A stretch of 64,000 nucleotides of DNA, taken from assembly GCF_002786295.1 (NCBI RefSeq), contig NZ_PGTC01000011.1:116866-180865 (forward strand), in the 5' to 3' direction. Positions 26,815-35,657 of the stretch are shown here, piece after piece; position 1 is the stretch's first letter; every line of letters starts with the position of its first letter. The notes beneath the pieces were generated by a model, which was given only the letters and a program-made list of their open reading frames with translations, was not told where the DNA came from and did no database searches. Both the position numbers and the translations under genes were made by a program. Origin of the DNA: Pseudooceanicola marinus. Lineage in GTDB: Bacteria > Pseudomonadota > Alphaproteobacteria > Rhodobacterales > Rhodobacteraceae.

Positions 26815-26885
26815 TTGGTCCCTGCTGCCCCGGCCCCGCCGGCACCGGCACGCACAGGACCAGAGCGACAGGACCCGGAGCAGAC

Positions 26886-27620
26886 ATGGCGGCAGCACAG
26901 ACCGAAACCCTTCATTCCCGCATCCTGGCTGAGTTGACCCGCAAGATCGTCGACGGCAGCTGGCCGCCGGGCCACCAGCTTCCGAAGGAGACGGAGCTGG
27001 CAACGCAATACGGCGTGTCGCGGATGACAATGAACAAGGTGCTGACCCAGCTGGCGCAAGAAGGCTACGTCGTCCGGCGCAAGCGCACCGGCACCGTGGT
27101 GGCCCAGCCACGGGCGCAATCGGCGGTGCTGGCGATCAATAACATCCAGGACGAGGTGGCGGCCCTGAGTCGACGCTATCACTGGCGACTTTTGTCGGCC
27201 GAGACCCGCCCTCGCAGCGCCCAGGATCAGCGGCAGCTGGACCTCGATGCCGAGGAAGGCACATGTGACACGCTCTTCCTGCAGGGGCTGCATTATTCCA
27301 ACGACGACCCCTTCTGCCTGGAAAGCCGTGCCATCAACCTCGGCGTGGTGCCCGATGCCGCCGGCATGGATTTCGATTGCGACGTGCCGGGCAGTTGGCT
27401 GTTACAGACCATGCCCTGGACCAACGCGCGCCACCATGTGCGTGCGGTCAATGTCGCGGGCCGTGATGCCACGCTGCTGCAACTGCCCGTGGGTGCCGCC
27501 TGCCTGGAGATTCTGCGCAAGACCCAGATCGAGGGCGAATGGGTGACCTACGTCCGCCTGCTCTACCCCGGCGAGGCGCATCAGCTGGTGGCGGAGTTCG
27601 AGGGCCGGCCGGGCGGCTGA
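26886..27620 (+). CDS. hutC: Histidine utilisation repressor HutC (GntR/HutC family)
   Basis: A 244-residue GntR-type repressor. The winged helix (KIVDGSWPPGHQLPKETELA, then YGVSRMTMNKVLTQLAQEGY) spans about residues 10-75; the UTRA effector domain fills the rest (HYSNDDPFCLESRAINLGVV near 135). HutC proteins release DNA on binding urocanate. Start at 26886; codons upstream in frame run into non-conserved text. Next to the hut operon, convergent with hutD, with a hairpin between them. It likely controls the minus-strand hut genes and perhaps the adjacent HisD-like genes. Confidence 0.92.
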   Translation: MAAAQTETLHSRILAELTRKIVDGSWPPGHQLPKETELATQYGVSRMTMNKVLTQLAQEGYVVRRKRTGTVVAQPRAQSAVLAINNIQDEVAALSRRYHWRLLSAETRPRSAQDQRQLDLDAEEGTCDTLFLQGLHYSNDDPFCLESRAINLGVVPDAAGMDFDCDVPGSWLLQTMPWTNARHHVRAVNVAGRDATLLQLPVGAACLEILRKTQIEGEWVTYVRLLYPGEAHQLVAEFEGRPGG

Positions 27621-27672
27621 ACGATGCGGCCAGGGCCAAAGCGAGGCCGAGCGGTTCAGCGGTCGGGCGCAG

Positions 27673-27700
27673 CCCTCCGATCCTCAGCCAGACCGGAGGG
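27673..27700. terminator. Hairpin between convergent hutC and hutD
   Basis: CCCTCCG pairs with CGGAGGG around a 14-base loop between the ends of the two genes. No long T run on either side, so it may be a bidirectional but imperfect terminator. Confidence 0.4.
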
Positions 27701-27708
27701 GCAACCTT

Positions 27709-28242
27709 TCACTCCTCAAGAATGAGGATCAGCAGGCACCCCGCGGGCACCGCCTCCGGCGCGCCGTCCAGCTCCACCAGATCGTACCGCCCCAGGCCCA
27801 CCTCCGCCCGATCCTCGCGCGCGAACAGATAGGCGCCCAACACAGCCGCGCCCGCCACAGCCTCCCCCGGTTGCAGCACGACCCCGCGCAGCGGTGCGCG
27901 CACCATCAGGTTGAGGTCCAAAAGACCCGTCCCCGGCAGTTCCGCCTCACAGGCCAGTCCGCCGTCGAAGGGATGCGGCCCGCTGCCCGGGTCCGTCTCG
28001 ATGACCGATCCGTCCTCGAAGCGCAGCAGCATGGCGCCGCCCTCCAGCACGGTCAGCACCCGGTCGATGCCGGGAAAGACCGAGAAGGGGCCGGATCCGC
28101 CGACCTTCGCCGTGCTGATCCGCCACTGAAAATCCTCGAACCCTGCGCCGGCGGGATGGCAGATCACCTCTGCCGTCTCGCCGCCGCCGTTCTTCCAGGG
28201 GGCAAAGCCCCGCTCTGCCGCCCTGTGTATCCTGCCTGTCAT
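27709..28242 (-). CDS. hutD: HutD family protein
   Basis: A 177-residue cupin-like Hut[18 protein letters not shown] near residues 13-30, [20 protein letters not shown] near 40-58 and [13 protein letters not shown] near 57-70 are family hallmarks. HutD is found only with hut genes; it is thought to keep the flux or urocanate level in check, and its biochemical role is not settled. The ATG overlaps the hutU stop (ATGA), making it the last gene of the operon. Confidence 0.9.
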   Translation of the reverse strand: MTGRIHRAAERGFAPWKNGGGETAEVICHPAGAGFEDFQWRISTAKVGGSGPFSVFPGIDRVLTVLEGGAMLLRFEDGSVIETDPGSGPHPFDGGLACEAELPGTGLLDLNLMVRAPLRGVVLQPGEAVAGAAVLGAYLFAREDRAEVGLGRYDLVELDGAPEAVPAGCLLILILEE

Positions 28243-29933
28243 CCGAGGATCCGGGGCAGGTTCAGCCCGTGTTCCTTCGCGCATTCGATCGCCTCCGGGT
28301 AACCCGCATCCGCATGGCGCCAGACGCCCGACGCGGGATCATTCCACAGCACCCGCTCCAACCGCCTGGCGGCCTCGGGCGTGCCGTCGGCACAGATAAC
28401 GACCCCGGCGTGCTGGGAAAAGCCCATGCCGACCCCGCCGCCGTGGTGCAGCGACACCCAGGTGGCACCCGAGGCGGTGTTCACAAGCGCGTTCAGCAGC
28501 GGCCAGTCCGACACGGCGTCGGAGCCGTCGCGCATCGCCTCCGTCTCCCGGTTGGGCGAGGCGACCGAGCCGCTGTCGAGGTGATCGCGCCCGATCACCA
28601 CCGGCGCCTTCAGCTCGCCATTGGCGACCATCTCGTTGAACTTCAGCCCCGCGCGGTGGCGATCGCCCAGGCCGATCCAGCAGATTCGCGCGGGCAGACC
28701 CTGGAACGCGATCCGCTCGCGCGCCATGTCCAGCCAGCGGTGCAGCCCCTCGTTCTCCGGGAACAGCTCCTTCATCGCCTGGTCGGTCTTGTAAATGTCC
28801 TCCGGGTCGCCCGACAGCGCGGCCCAGCGGAACGGCCCGATGCCGCGGCAGAACAGCGGGCGGATGTAGGCGGGCACGAAACCGGGGAAGGCGAAGGCGT
28901 TTTCCAGCCCCTCTTCCTGCGCCATCTGGCGGATGTTGTTGCCGTAATCCAGTGTCGGGATCCCGGCGTTCCAGAAACCGACCATCGCCGCCACGTGATC
29001 CTTCATCGAGGCCCGCGCGGCACGGTTCACCGCCTCCGGCTCGCTTTCCTGCTTCGCCCGCCATTCGGCCACGGTCCAGCCCTTGGGCAGGTAGCCATGA
29101 TAGGGGTCGTGGGCCGAGGTCTGGTCGGTGACGATATCGGGCCGACCGTTCGGCAGGGCCTCGCCCGCCTCGACGCGGCGCAGGATCTCCGGGAAGACCT
29201 CGGCGGCATTGCCGATCAGCGCCACGGATTTCGCCTCGCCGGCCTTGGTCCAACGGTCGATCATCGCCAGCGCCTCGTTCAGGTCGTGGGTCTTCTCGTC
29301 GCAGTACCGGGTGCGGATGCGGAAATCGGCGCGGGTCTCGTCGCATTCCACCGCCAGGCAGCAGGCGCCGGCCATGACGGCCGCCAGCGGCTGTGCGCCG
29401 CCCATGCCGCCCAGACCGCCTGTCAGGATCCACTTGCCCCTCAGGTCGCCCTCGTAATGCTGACGCCCCGCCTCGGCGAAGGTCTCATAGGTGCCCTGCA
29501 CGATGCCCTGCGCCCCGATGTAGATCCAGGACCCGGCGGTCATCTGGCCGTACATCATCAGGCCCTTCTTATCGAGCTCGTTGAAATGCTCCCAATTGGC
29601 CCAATTGGGCACCAGGTTCGAATTGGCGATCAGCACGCGGGGCGCATCCGCATGGGTGCGGATCACGGCAATCGGCTTCCCCGACTGGACGATCAGCGTC
29701 TCATCCGCCTCCAGCGTCTTCAGGCTGTCGCAGATGGCGTCGAAATCCTCCCAGGTGCGCGCCGCGCGGCCGATGCCGCCGTACACCACCAGCTCATGCG
29801 GATTCTCGGCCACGTCCGGGTGCAGGTTGTTCATCAGCATCCGCAGCGGCGCCTCGGTGACCCAGCTTTTCGCGGTCAGCTCGGTCCCGGTGGGGGGGAA
29901 GATGTCGCGGGTGTTGTGACGGGGGTTGGTCAT
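28239..29933 (-). CDS. hutU: Urocanate hydratase
   Basis: Converts urocanate to 4-imidazolone-5-propionate with bound NAD. The 564 residues match the family length. NAD-binding [20 protein letters not shown] near 167-187 and [20 protein letters not shown] near 405-425 (active-site cysteine and the hydratase signature) are visible, as is [15 protein letters not shown] near 505. Fourth gene of the hutIHGUD operon; 15 bases separate it from hutG. Confidence 0.96.
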   Translation of the reverse strand: MTNPRHNTRDIFPPTGTELTAKSWVTEAPLRMLMNNLHPDVAENPHELVVYGGIGRAARTWEDFDAICDSLKTLEADETLIVQSGKPIAVIRTHADAPRVLIANSNLVPNWANWEHFNELDKKGLMMYGQMTAGSWIYIGAQGIVQGTYETFAEAGRQHYEGDLRGKWILTGGLGGMGGAQPLAAVMAGACCLAVECDETRADFRIRTRYCDEKTHDLNEALAMIDRWTKAGEAKSVALIGNAAEVFPEILRRVEAGEALPNGRPDIVTDQTSAHDPYHGYLPKGWTVAEWRAKQESEPEAVNRAARASMKDHVAAMVGFWNAGIPTLDYGNNIRQMAQEEGLENAFAFPGFVPAYIRPLFCRGIGPFRWAALSGDPEDIYKTDQAMKELFPENEGLHRWLDMARERIAFQGLPARICWIGLGDRHRAGLKFNEMVANGELKAPVVIGRDHLDSGSVASPNRETEAMRDGSDAVSDWPLLNALVNTASGATWVSLHHGGGVGMGFSQHAGVVICADGTPEAARRLERVLWNDPASGVWRHADAGYPEAIECAKEHGLNLPRILG

Positions 29934-29948
29934 GTCTGGGGTCCTCTC

Positions 29949-30764
29949 TCAAAGGCGCGGCAGCTGCGGAGCAGGCCGGGCGGCGGCCTCGGCGGCCTGC
30001 AGGATATCGGTCAGGATGGCCTTCAGCTGCGGGCGCAGCGTGGCGATCTTCTCGGCGTCCACCTCGGAGGGCAGATCCTCGGTCTCCAGGTAGGCGGACT
30101 GGGCCAGTTCCATCTGGATGGCGTGAATACCCCGACCCGGGCGACCGTAATGCCGGGTGGTCCAGCCGCCGCGAAAGCGCCCGTTCACCACATGGCTCTG
30201 CCCGGTGGCAGCGCAGGCATCGCGGCAGGCGGCCTCGATCTGGGCCGCGCAGGTGGTGCCGCCGTCGGTGCCGATGTTGAAATCGGGAAGCGTGCCCTCG
30301 AACAGCCAGGGGATGACTGAGCGGATCGAGTGGCAGTCGTACAGAACCGCATAGCCGTGGATCGCCTTCACCCGCGCCAGCTCGGCGTCCAGCGCGGCAT
30401 GGTAGGGCGCGTGATACTGCGCCACCCGGTGCGAGACCTCTGCCGCATCCGGGGCCTCTGCCCAGATCGGCACGTTGTCGAAGGTCGTCTCGGGCACCAG
30501 CCCGGTGGTCGTCTGCCCGGGGTAGAGCGACTGGCCGGAGGGATCGCGGTTGGCGTCGATCACGTAGCGGTGGAAGCTGGCGCGCACCATCGTCGCCCCG
30601 TCGATCAGCCCGCCATAGAGCTGGTGAATATGCCAGTCGGTGTCGCGCAGCAGCTGGCCCTCGGCGTTCAGCTGCGCGCGGATGTCCTCGGGCACCCAGG
30701 TGCCGGTGTGCGGCAGGCCCAGCACCAGCGGGCTGTCGCCCTGAACGATCTGAACCGGATCCAT
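29949..30764 (-). CDS. hutG: N-formylglutamate deformylase
   Basis: A 271-residue member of the N-formylglutamate amidohydrolase family: LVLGLPHTGTWVP near 13-26, RDTDWHIHQLYGGLIDGATM near 41-60 and YDCHSIRSVIPWLF near 170, with metal-binding His and Asp residues. It gives glutamate and formate. This is not the arginase-type formiminoglutamase, so the pathway needs a formiminoglutamate deiminase (HutF), which is not in the window. The ATG at 30764 touches the hutH stop; a GTG at 30767 is an alternative start. Confidence 0.9.
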   Translation of the reverse strand: MDPVQIVQGDSPLVLGLPHTGTWVPEDIRAQLNAEGQLLRDTDWHIHQLYGGLIDGATMVRASFHRYVIDANRDPSGQSLYPGQTTTGLVPETTFDNVPIWAEAPDAAEVSHRVAQYHAPYHAALDAELARVKAIHGYAVLYDCHSIRSVIPWLFEGTLPDFNIGTDGGTTCAAQIEAACRDACAATGQSHVVNGRFRGGWTTRHYGRPGRGIHAIQMELAQSAYLETEDLPSEVDAEKIATLRPQLKAILTDILQAAEAAARPAPQLPRL

Positions 30765-32305
30765 CACGCCACCTCCGGCAGGGCCACGCCCAGGCCCTGG
30801 ATCAGCGCGCCTTCCGCCACCAGGTCATGGGCGGCGGCCAGGTCGGGCGCCATGTAGCGATCATCGCCCAGCTCCGCCACGCGGCTCCGCAGCGCGGCGA
30901 TGGCGGCTTTCAGCGGGGCCGAGGTTTCCAACGGCCCGCGCAGGGCCACGCCCTGCGCCGCCGTCACCGCCTCGATGCCCAGGATGTTGAAAAGGTTGCG
31001 GGTCATCAGACCCAACCGCCGCGCGCCATGGCAAGCCATGGAGACGTGATCCTCCTGGTTGGCGGAGGTGGGCGTCGAGTCGATGGAGGCCGGATGCGCC
31101 AACTGCTTGTTCTCGCTCATCAGCGCGGCAGAGGTGACCTCGGCGATCATCAGCCCCGAGTTCAGCCCCGGGTTCGGCGACAGGAAGGCCGGCAGGCCAA
31201 AGCTCAGCGCCGGATCCACCAGCAGGGCGATGCGGCGCTGCGCAATCGCGCCGATCTCGGCGACGGCCAAGGCGATCTGATCGGCGGCAAAGGCCACCGG
31301 CTCGGCATGGAAGTTGCCACCCGACACGACGCTGCCGTCCGACAGCACCAGCGGGTTGTCGGTGGCGGCATTGGCCTCCACCTCCAGCGTGCGGGCGGCC
31401 TGGCGCAGAAGGTCCAAGCAGGCGCCGCCGACCTGGGGATGGCAGCGCAGGCAATAGGGGTCCTGCACCCGCTCGTCATCGTCGCGGTGGCTCTCACGGA
31501 TCTTCGATCCCGCCAGCAGGGCGCGCAGGGAGGCCGCCACCTCCACCTGGCCCGTATGGCCGCGCAGGGTGTGGATCTCCTCGGCGAAAGGCGCGGTGGA
31601 TCCCATGGCGGCGTCCGTCGACAGCGCCCCGGTCACGACCGAGGTCATCAGCGCCCGTTCGGCGCGGAACAGCCCCGCCAGCGCCAGCGCGGTGGAGGCC
31701 TGGGTGCCGTTGATCAGCGCCAGCCCTTCCTTGGCCGAGAGCTCGATCGCCTCCAGCCCCGCCTCGGCCAGGGCCTGCGAAGATGGCATCCGGCGGCCGT
31801 GGTAAATGGCCTCCCCCTCGCCCAGCATGGTCGCGGTCAAATGCGCCAGCGGTGCCAGATCGCCAGACGCCCCGACCGAGCCCTGTTCGGGGATCAGCGG
31901 CAGCAGGTCGCGGTCCAGCATCTTCAGCATCAGCCGCACCACCTCGGCCCGGATGCCCGAGGCGCCGCGCGCCAGCGACATCACCTTCAGCACCATGATC
32001 AGCCGCGTGACCTCCGGCGCCAGCGGGTCGCCCACGCCGCAGCAATGCGACAGGATCAGGTTGCGTTGCAGGGTCGCCGTATCCTCCACCGCGATCTTGA
32101 TCGAGGCCAGCTTGCCGAAGCCGGTGTTCACGCCGTAAACGGCGGCATTGCCGGCGGCGACCTCGGCGATGCGGGCGGCGGCAGCGTCGATGGCGGGCCA
32201 GGCACTGTCATCCAGCGTGATGCCCGCGCCGTCCCAGTAGATCCGCGCCAGGGCCCGCAGGGACACGGCGCCGGGGGTCAGATGTTCAACCTTGGTCTCA
32301 GCCAT
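30764..32305 (-). CDS. hutH: Histidine ammonia-lyase
   Basis: Deaminates histidine to urocanate. The 513 residues are full length. The MIO cofactor forms from Ala-Ser-Gly in [15 protein letters not shown] near residue 145; [15 protein letters not shown] near 57 carries the catalytic Tyr, and the C-terminal third includes [14 protein letters not shown] near 415. Overlaps hutI by 8 bases and hutG at its stop; all in the hut operon. Confidence 0.96.
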   Translation of the reverse strand: MAETKVEHLTPGAVSLRALARIYWDGAGITLDDSAWPAIDAAAARIAEVAAGNAAVYGVNTGFGKLASIKIAVEDTATLQRNLILSHCCGVGDPLAPEVTRLIMVLKVMSLARGASGIRAEVVRLMLKMLDRDLLPLIPEQGSVGASGDLAPLAHLTATMLGEGEAIYHGRRMPSSQALAEAGLEAIELSAKEGLALINGTQASTALALAGLFRAERALMTSVVTGALSTDAAMGSTAPFAEEIHTLRGHTGQVEVAASLRALLAGSKIRESHRDDDERVQDPYCLRCHPQVGGACLDLLRQAARTLEVEANAATDNPLVLSDGSVVSGGNFHAEPVAFAADQIALAVAEIGAIAQRRIALLVDPALSFGLPAFLSPNPGLNSGLMIAEVTSAALMSENKQLAHPASIDSTPTSANQEDHVSMACHGARRLGLMTRNLFNILGIEAVTAAQGVALRGPLETSAPLKAAIAALRSRVAELGDDRYMAPDLAAAHDLVAEGALIQGLGVALPEVA

Positions 32306-33479
32306 GGGTCACGGCTCCCTCAAAGACTCGCATATGCATCGGGTTCAGGCCGATCCGGCCAACAAGCTGGGCGGGTCGTTCCGCATCCCAGACGGTGAAA
32401 TCCGCCGACAGGCCGGGGGCCAGCCGCCCGGTCACGTCTCCAAGGCCCAGGGCGCGGGCGCCATGGGTCGTCACCGCGTCCAGGCATTCCGCCACGGTCA
32501 TCCCCCACAGGACCGCGCCCATGTTCATGGTCATCAGCAGCGAGGTCAGCGGCGATGTGCCGGGGTTGCAGTCGGTGGCCAGCGCCATGGGCACGCCGGC
32601 GGCGCGCAGGGCGGCGACGGGCGGTTTCTGCACCTCGTTCAGGGTGTAATAGGCGCCGGGAAGCAGCACCGCGACGGTGCCGGAGGCGGCAATGGCGGCC
32701 ACATCCTCCTCGGTCGCATATTCGAAATGATCCACCGACAGGGCCCCATGGCGCGCGGCCATCAGGGTGCCGCCCGAGCGGGTCAGCTGTTCGGTGTGCA
32801 GTTTCACCGGCAGGCCCAGCTCGCCTGCGCGGGCAAACAGCGGCTCCAGCTCCTCAGCGGAAAAGGCGATCCCCTCGCAGAAGCCATCGACGGCATCCAC
32901 CAGCCCCTCGGCCTGGGCGGCCTCCAGCCCGGCAATCGCCACCTCGCGGATATAGCCCGCCTTGTCGCCCGCGTATTCGGGCGGCAGGGCATGGGCCGCC
33001 AGCCAGGTGGTGCGCAGACGGAAGGGGCGCAGCTCCGCCAGCCGTTTGGCGGCGCGCAGCATCTTCAGCTCGCTCTCGATGTCCAACCCGTAGCCCGACT
33101 TGATCTCGATGGTGGACGTGCCCTCGGCCAGCAGCGCATCGAGGCGCGGCAGGGCTTCGGCCACCAGCTGGTCCACGTCACGCTCGCGGGTGAACCGCAT
33201 CGAGGCTTTGATGCCGCCGCCCGCCCGCGCGATGTCCTGGTAATCGGCGCCTTCCAGCCGCATCTCGAACTCGCCCGTGCGGTCGCCACCGAAAACCAGG
33301 TGGGTGTGGCAATCGACGAAAGAGGGCAGCACCAGCCGCCCGCCCAGGTCCACCACCTCGGCCCCCGCCTGCGACAGGTCGGGGCCGATGGCGGTGATCT
33401 TGCCGCCCTCGGTCTCGATCTGCTGCAGCCTGGCCTCACAGGCCAGTCGCGCGTTGATCCAGATCCTGCGTGTCGTCAT
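32298..33479 (-). CDS. hutI: Imidazolonepropionase
   Basis: Hydrolyses imidazolone-propionate to N-formimino-glutamate. 393 residues, amidohydrolase fold; [17 protein letters not shown] near 63-80 is the HxH metal site and substrate-binding loop, [12 protein letters not shown] near 231 and [13 protein letters not shown] near 308 complete the metal centre. The ATG at 33479 is used because the family N-terminus [12 protein letters not shown] begins there; an upstream in-frame start at 33527 would run through the operator at 33514. First gene of the hut operon. Confidence 0.95.
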   Translation of the reverse strand: MTTRRIWINARLACEARLQQIETEGGKITAIGPDLSQAGAEVVDLGGRLVLPSFVDCHTHLVFGGDRTGEFEMRLEGADYQDIARAGGGIKASMRFTRERDVDQLVAEALPRLDALLAEGTSTIEIKSGYGLDIESELKMLRAAKRLAELRPFRLRTTWLAAHALPPEYAGDKAGYIREVAIAGLEAAQAEGLVDAVDGFCEGIAFSAEELEPLFARAGELGLPVKLHTEQLTRSGGTLMAARHGALSVDHFEYATEEDVAAIAASGTVAVLLPGAYYTLNEVQKPPVAALRAAGVPMALATDCNPGTSPLTSLLMTMNMGAVLWGMTVAECLDAVTTHGARALGLGDVTGRLAPGLSADFTVWDAERPAQLVGRIGLNPMHMRVFEGAVTHG

Positions 33480-33513
33480 GGAGCCTCTCCGGGTCGGCGT
33501 GTCAGGTTCTCCA

Positions 33514-33532
33514 TTAAGTATAGACATAATTA
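33514..33532. promoter_or_regulatory. HutC-type operator candidate upstream of hutI
   Basis: TTAAGTATAGACATAATTA; on the minus strand its core reads ATGTCTATACTT. It sits in the 91-bp gap between hisC and hutI, 35 bases before the hutI start, as expected for a repressor of the hut operon. Confidence 0.6.
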
Positions 33533-33570
33533 CCCAGGCCTGCCTAGAGGGTTTCTGCCCCCCGGCGCGG

Positions 33571-34674
33571 CTACAGCACGGCCTCCAGCGCCCCCAGGAA
33601 CTGATCGTTCTCCACCGCCAGCCCGGTGGAGACGCGCAGGAAGCTCTCGTAGCCCGGCTGTTTCCAGGGTTTCACGATGACCCCGTGATCGATCAGCGCC
33701 TCGCCCACCGGGCCGGAGGGGCGCGCGACGTTGACGAAGAGGAAATTGCCCTTCGACGGCAGCACCTCCAGACCCCGCCCGCGCAGGACGTCGGCGACCC
33801 GCGCCCGCTCCGCCAGGGTGTCGGCCACGGCGGCCTGCATGCCTTCCGGCGCGCACAGCGCCGCCAGCGCGGCGGCCTGGGCCACGGCGTTGACGTTGAA
33901 GGGCGTGCGCACCAGGTGCATCGCGGAAATCAGCGCGTCGCTGTTCGACAGCCCGTAACCGATGCGCAGCGCCGCCAGCCCCCAGGCCTTGGAAAAGGTG
34001 CGCAGGATCAGCAGCGGTTTGGCGTGGCCGCCGATCCGTTCGGTGCCGGGCAGGTAGTCGGGACCGGCGGCATATTCCACATAGGCCTCATCCAGACACA
34101 GCACGCTGTCGGGATGCTGCGCCGCCAGCACCTGGTCCAGCTGATCGGGCGTCAGCCAGACGCCCGCCGGGTTCATCGGGTTGGCCAGCAGGATCAGCCG
34201 CACGGGCCGCGCCACGGCCTCCAGCAGGGCGGCCATGTCGATCTCACGCCCCTCGGTCAGGCCGATTCGCGTGACCTCCGCCCCCATCATCCGGGCGTAA
34301 TCCTCGTGCAGCGGGAAGGACGGATAGAGCGTCACCACCTCGTCGCCGGTCTGCAACAGCGCGCGGGCCAGCACGTTCAGCAGATCCTCCGACCCGTCGC
34401 CGAAGACGATGCGCGCGGCCTCCACCCCGGTCACCGCCGCCAGCTGTGCCGCCAGCGCCCGGGCAGACGGATCGGGGTACATCTGCGTCCGCCCCAGCAC
34501 CTCCGCCATGGCCGCGCACACGGGGTCGGGCAGCGGGTGCGGGTTCTCGTTCGAGCCCAGCTTGGCAATGGGCCGCCCGCCACAGCGGCTGGCCACGTCC
34601 TCCAACGACAGGCCGGAATTGTAGGGGGCAAGCGCCGCCAGTTCGGGGCGCAGGGCGATTTCGGTTGCGGACAT
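33571..34674 (-). CDS. hisC: Histidinol-phosphate aminotransferase family protein
   Basis: Fold-type I PLP aminotransferase of 367 residues: LGSNENPHPLPDPV near 38-51, FGDGSEDLLNVLARALLQ near 95, the PLP Asp region ANPMNPAGVWLT near 163 and the Schiff-base Lys in RTFSKAWGLAALRIGY near 227-242. In histidine synthesis HisC makes histidinol phosphate. Here it is outside a his operon, between hut genes and a HisD-like gene, and its start faces a strong hut-type palindrome, so a catabolic or different-substrate paralogue (2-oxoglutarate or aromatic amino acids) is possible. Confidence 0.88.
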   Translation of the reverse strand: MSATEIALRPELAALAPYNSGLSLEDVASRCGGRPIAKLGSNENPHPLPDPVCAAMAEVLGRTQMYPDPSARALAAQLAAVTGVEAARIVFGDGSEDLLNVLARALLQTGDEVVTLYPSFPLHEDYARMMGAEVTRIGLTEGREIDMAALLEAVARPVRLILLANPMNPAGVWLTPDQLDQVLAAQHPDSVLCLDEAYVEYAAGPDYLPGTERIGGHAKPLLILRTFSKAWGLAALRIGYGLSNSDALISAMHLVRTPFNVNAVAQAAALAALCAPEGMQAAVADTLAERARVADVLRGRGLEVLPSKGNFLFVNVARPSGPVGEALIDHGVIVKPWKQPGYESFLRVSTGLAVENDQFLGALEAVL

Positions 34675-34715
34675 GGGGGAACTCCGTTGACTAGGCGCCG
34701 GGGAGGGGGCAATTT

Positions 34716-34727
34716 ATGTCTAGACAT
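34716..34727. promoter_or_regulatory. Perfect palindromic operator between hisC and the SDR gene
   Basis: ATGTCTAGACAT is a perfect 12-bp palindrome in an AT-rich patch (AATTTATGTCTAGACATGTC). It lies 42 bases from the hisC start and 23 bases from the SDR start, so one bound regulator could control both divergent genes. Confidence 0.65.
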
Positions 34728-34749
34728 GTCAAGCGAAAGTGACCTTCCC

Positions 34750-35523
34750 ATGGCCGAAACTCCGCCGCTGCCCGCCGATTGCACCTTCGACTTCACCGGC
34801 CGCCGGGTGCTGGTCACCGGCGCCAGTCGGGGCATCGGGCGCACCCTGGCCCTGGCCTTTGCCCGCGCCGGCGCCGACCTGGTGCTGACCGCCCGCGCCC
34901 TGCCCTCGCTGGACGACACGGCCGCCGAGGCCCGCGCGCTTGGCCGCGACGTGATCTGCCGCGCCGTGGATCAGCAATCGGTCGCCGCCGTGCAGGAGGG
35001 GCTGTCGGACCTGCCGCCCCTCGACGTGCTGGTCAACAATGCGGGCATCGAGGACGTGCGCCCCACGCTGGAGGTGGATGAGGCGCTTTGGGACAAGATC
35101 GTCGACACCAACCTGAAGGGCGCCTTCTTCGTCGCCCAGGCAGCAGCGAAATCCATGGAAGGGCGCGGCGGCGCGATCATCAACCTGGCCTCGCTGACCT
35201 CCTTCGTGGGCGTGCCCACGGCCACCCCCTATACCGCCTCGAAAACCGGCATCCTCGGCATGACCCGCGCCATGGCCGCCGAATGGGCGCCCTTGGGCAT
35301 CCGCGTCAACGCCATCGCGCCCGGGTATTTCAAAACCGGCCTCACCTCGACCTTCTACGAGGATGAGGGCTGGGTGCAGGCGATGACCGACAGCGTGCCC
35401 ATGGGCCGCCTCGGCAATCTCGACGATCTCGAAGGCGCGACCCTCTTCCTTGCCTCCTCCGCCGCGCGCTATATCGCCGGACAATGCCTGGCCATCGACG
35501 GCGGTTTCCTGGCTAAAATCTAG
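34750..35523 (+). CDS. SDR family oxidoreductase (HpsO-like dehydrogenase)
   Basis: Classical short-chain dehydrogenase of 257 residues: cofactor motif VTGASRGIGRTLALAFARAG near residues 20-39, NNAG near 95-98, catalytic Ser in NLASLTSFVG near 143-152, the YTASK motif near 160, and a C-terminal GQCLAIDGGFL. An ATG at 34726 exists but lies inside the operator; the ATG at 34750 is preferred. First gene of the strand that includes the HisD-like and zinc dehydrogenase genes. By context it may be the DHPS 2-dehydrogenase counterpart (HpsO), but 3-oxoacyl-ACP reductases and glucose dehydrogenases share this fold. Confidence 0.88.
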   Translation: MAETPPLPADCTFDFTGRRVLVTGASRGIGRTLALAFARAGADLVLTARALPSLDDTAAEARALGRDVICRAVDQQSVAAVQEGLSDLPPLDVLVNNAGIEDVRPTLEVDEALWDKIVDTNLKGAFFVAQAAAKSMEGRGGAIINLASLTSFVGVPTATPYTASKTGILGMTRAMAAEWAPLGIRVNAIAPGYFKTGLTSTFYEDEGWVQAMTDSVPMGRLGNLDDLEGATLFLASSAARYIAGQCLAIDGGFLAKI

Positions 35524-35569
35524 GCAGATCCGCGACTGCCCGGCCAGCGTCCCGCTTCGCAGGCGCAAT

Positions 35570-35583
35570 AAGTCTATACAATT
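35570..35583. promoter_or_regulatory. HutC-type operator candidate upstream of the HisD-like gene
   Basis: AAGTCTATACAATT, matching 9 of 12 positions of the 34716 palindrome over its core, in an AT-rich spot 75 bases before the start. It indicates a separate promoter for the HisD-like gene rather than simple read-through from the SDR gene. Confidence 0.5.
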
Positions 35584-35657
35584 CAGGTCCGGCGGCTAGA
35601 ACAGCCCCGACCGCTCTCCCGAAGGCCCCGCGGGGCCGCCAAGAAAAAGGTGCTCCC

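Noticed and set aside
23225..26887. A 1220-codon minus-strand open frame across the LuxR, aminotransferase and ArgE genes
   Set aside because: Only the last 270 codons (LuxR) are real; the rest is antisense to two well-conserved enzymes and is rich in Gly, Asp, Val and Arg, as expected for the shadow frame of high-GC genes.
28269..30320. A 683-codon plus-strand frame opposite hutU and hutG
   Set aside because: Antisense to two strongly conserved enzymes and without domain text.
34726..35523. ATG at 34726 as the SDR start
   Set aside because: It lies in the ATGTCTAGACAT operator with no Shine-Dalgarno at the right distance; 34750 starts at the conserved N-terminus.
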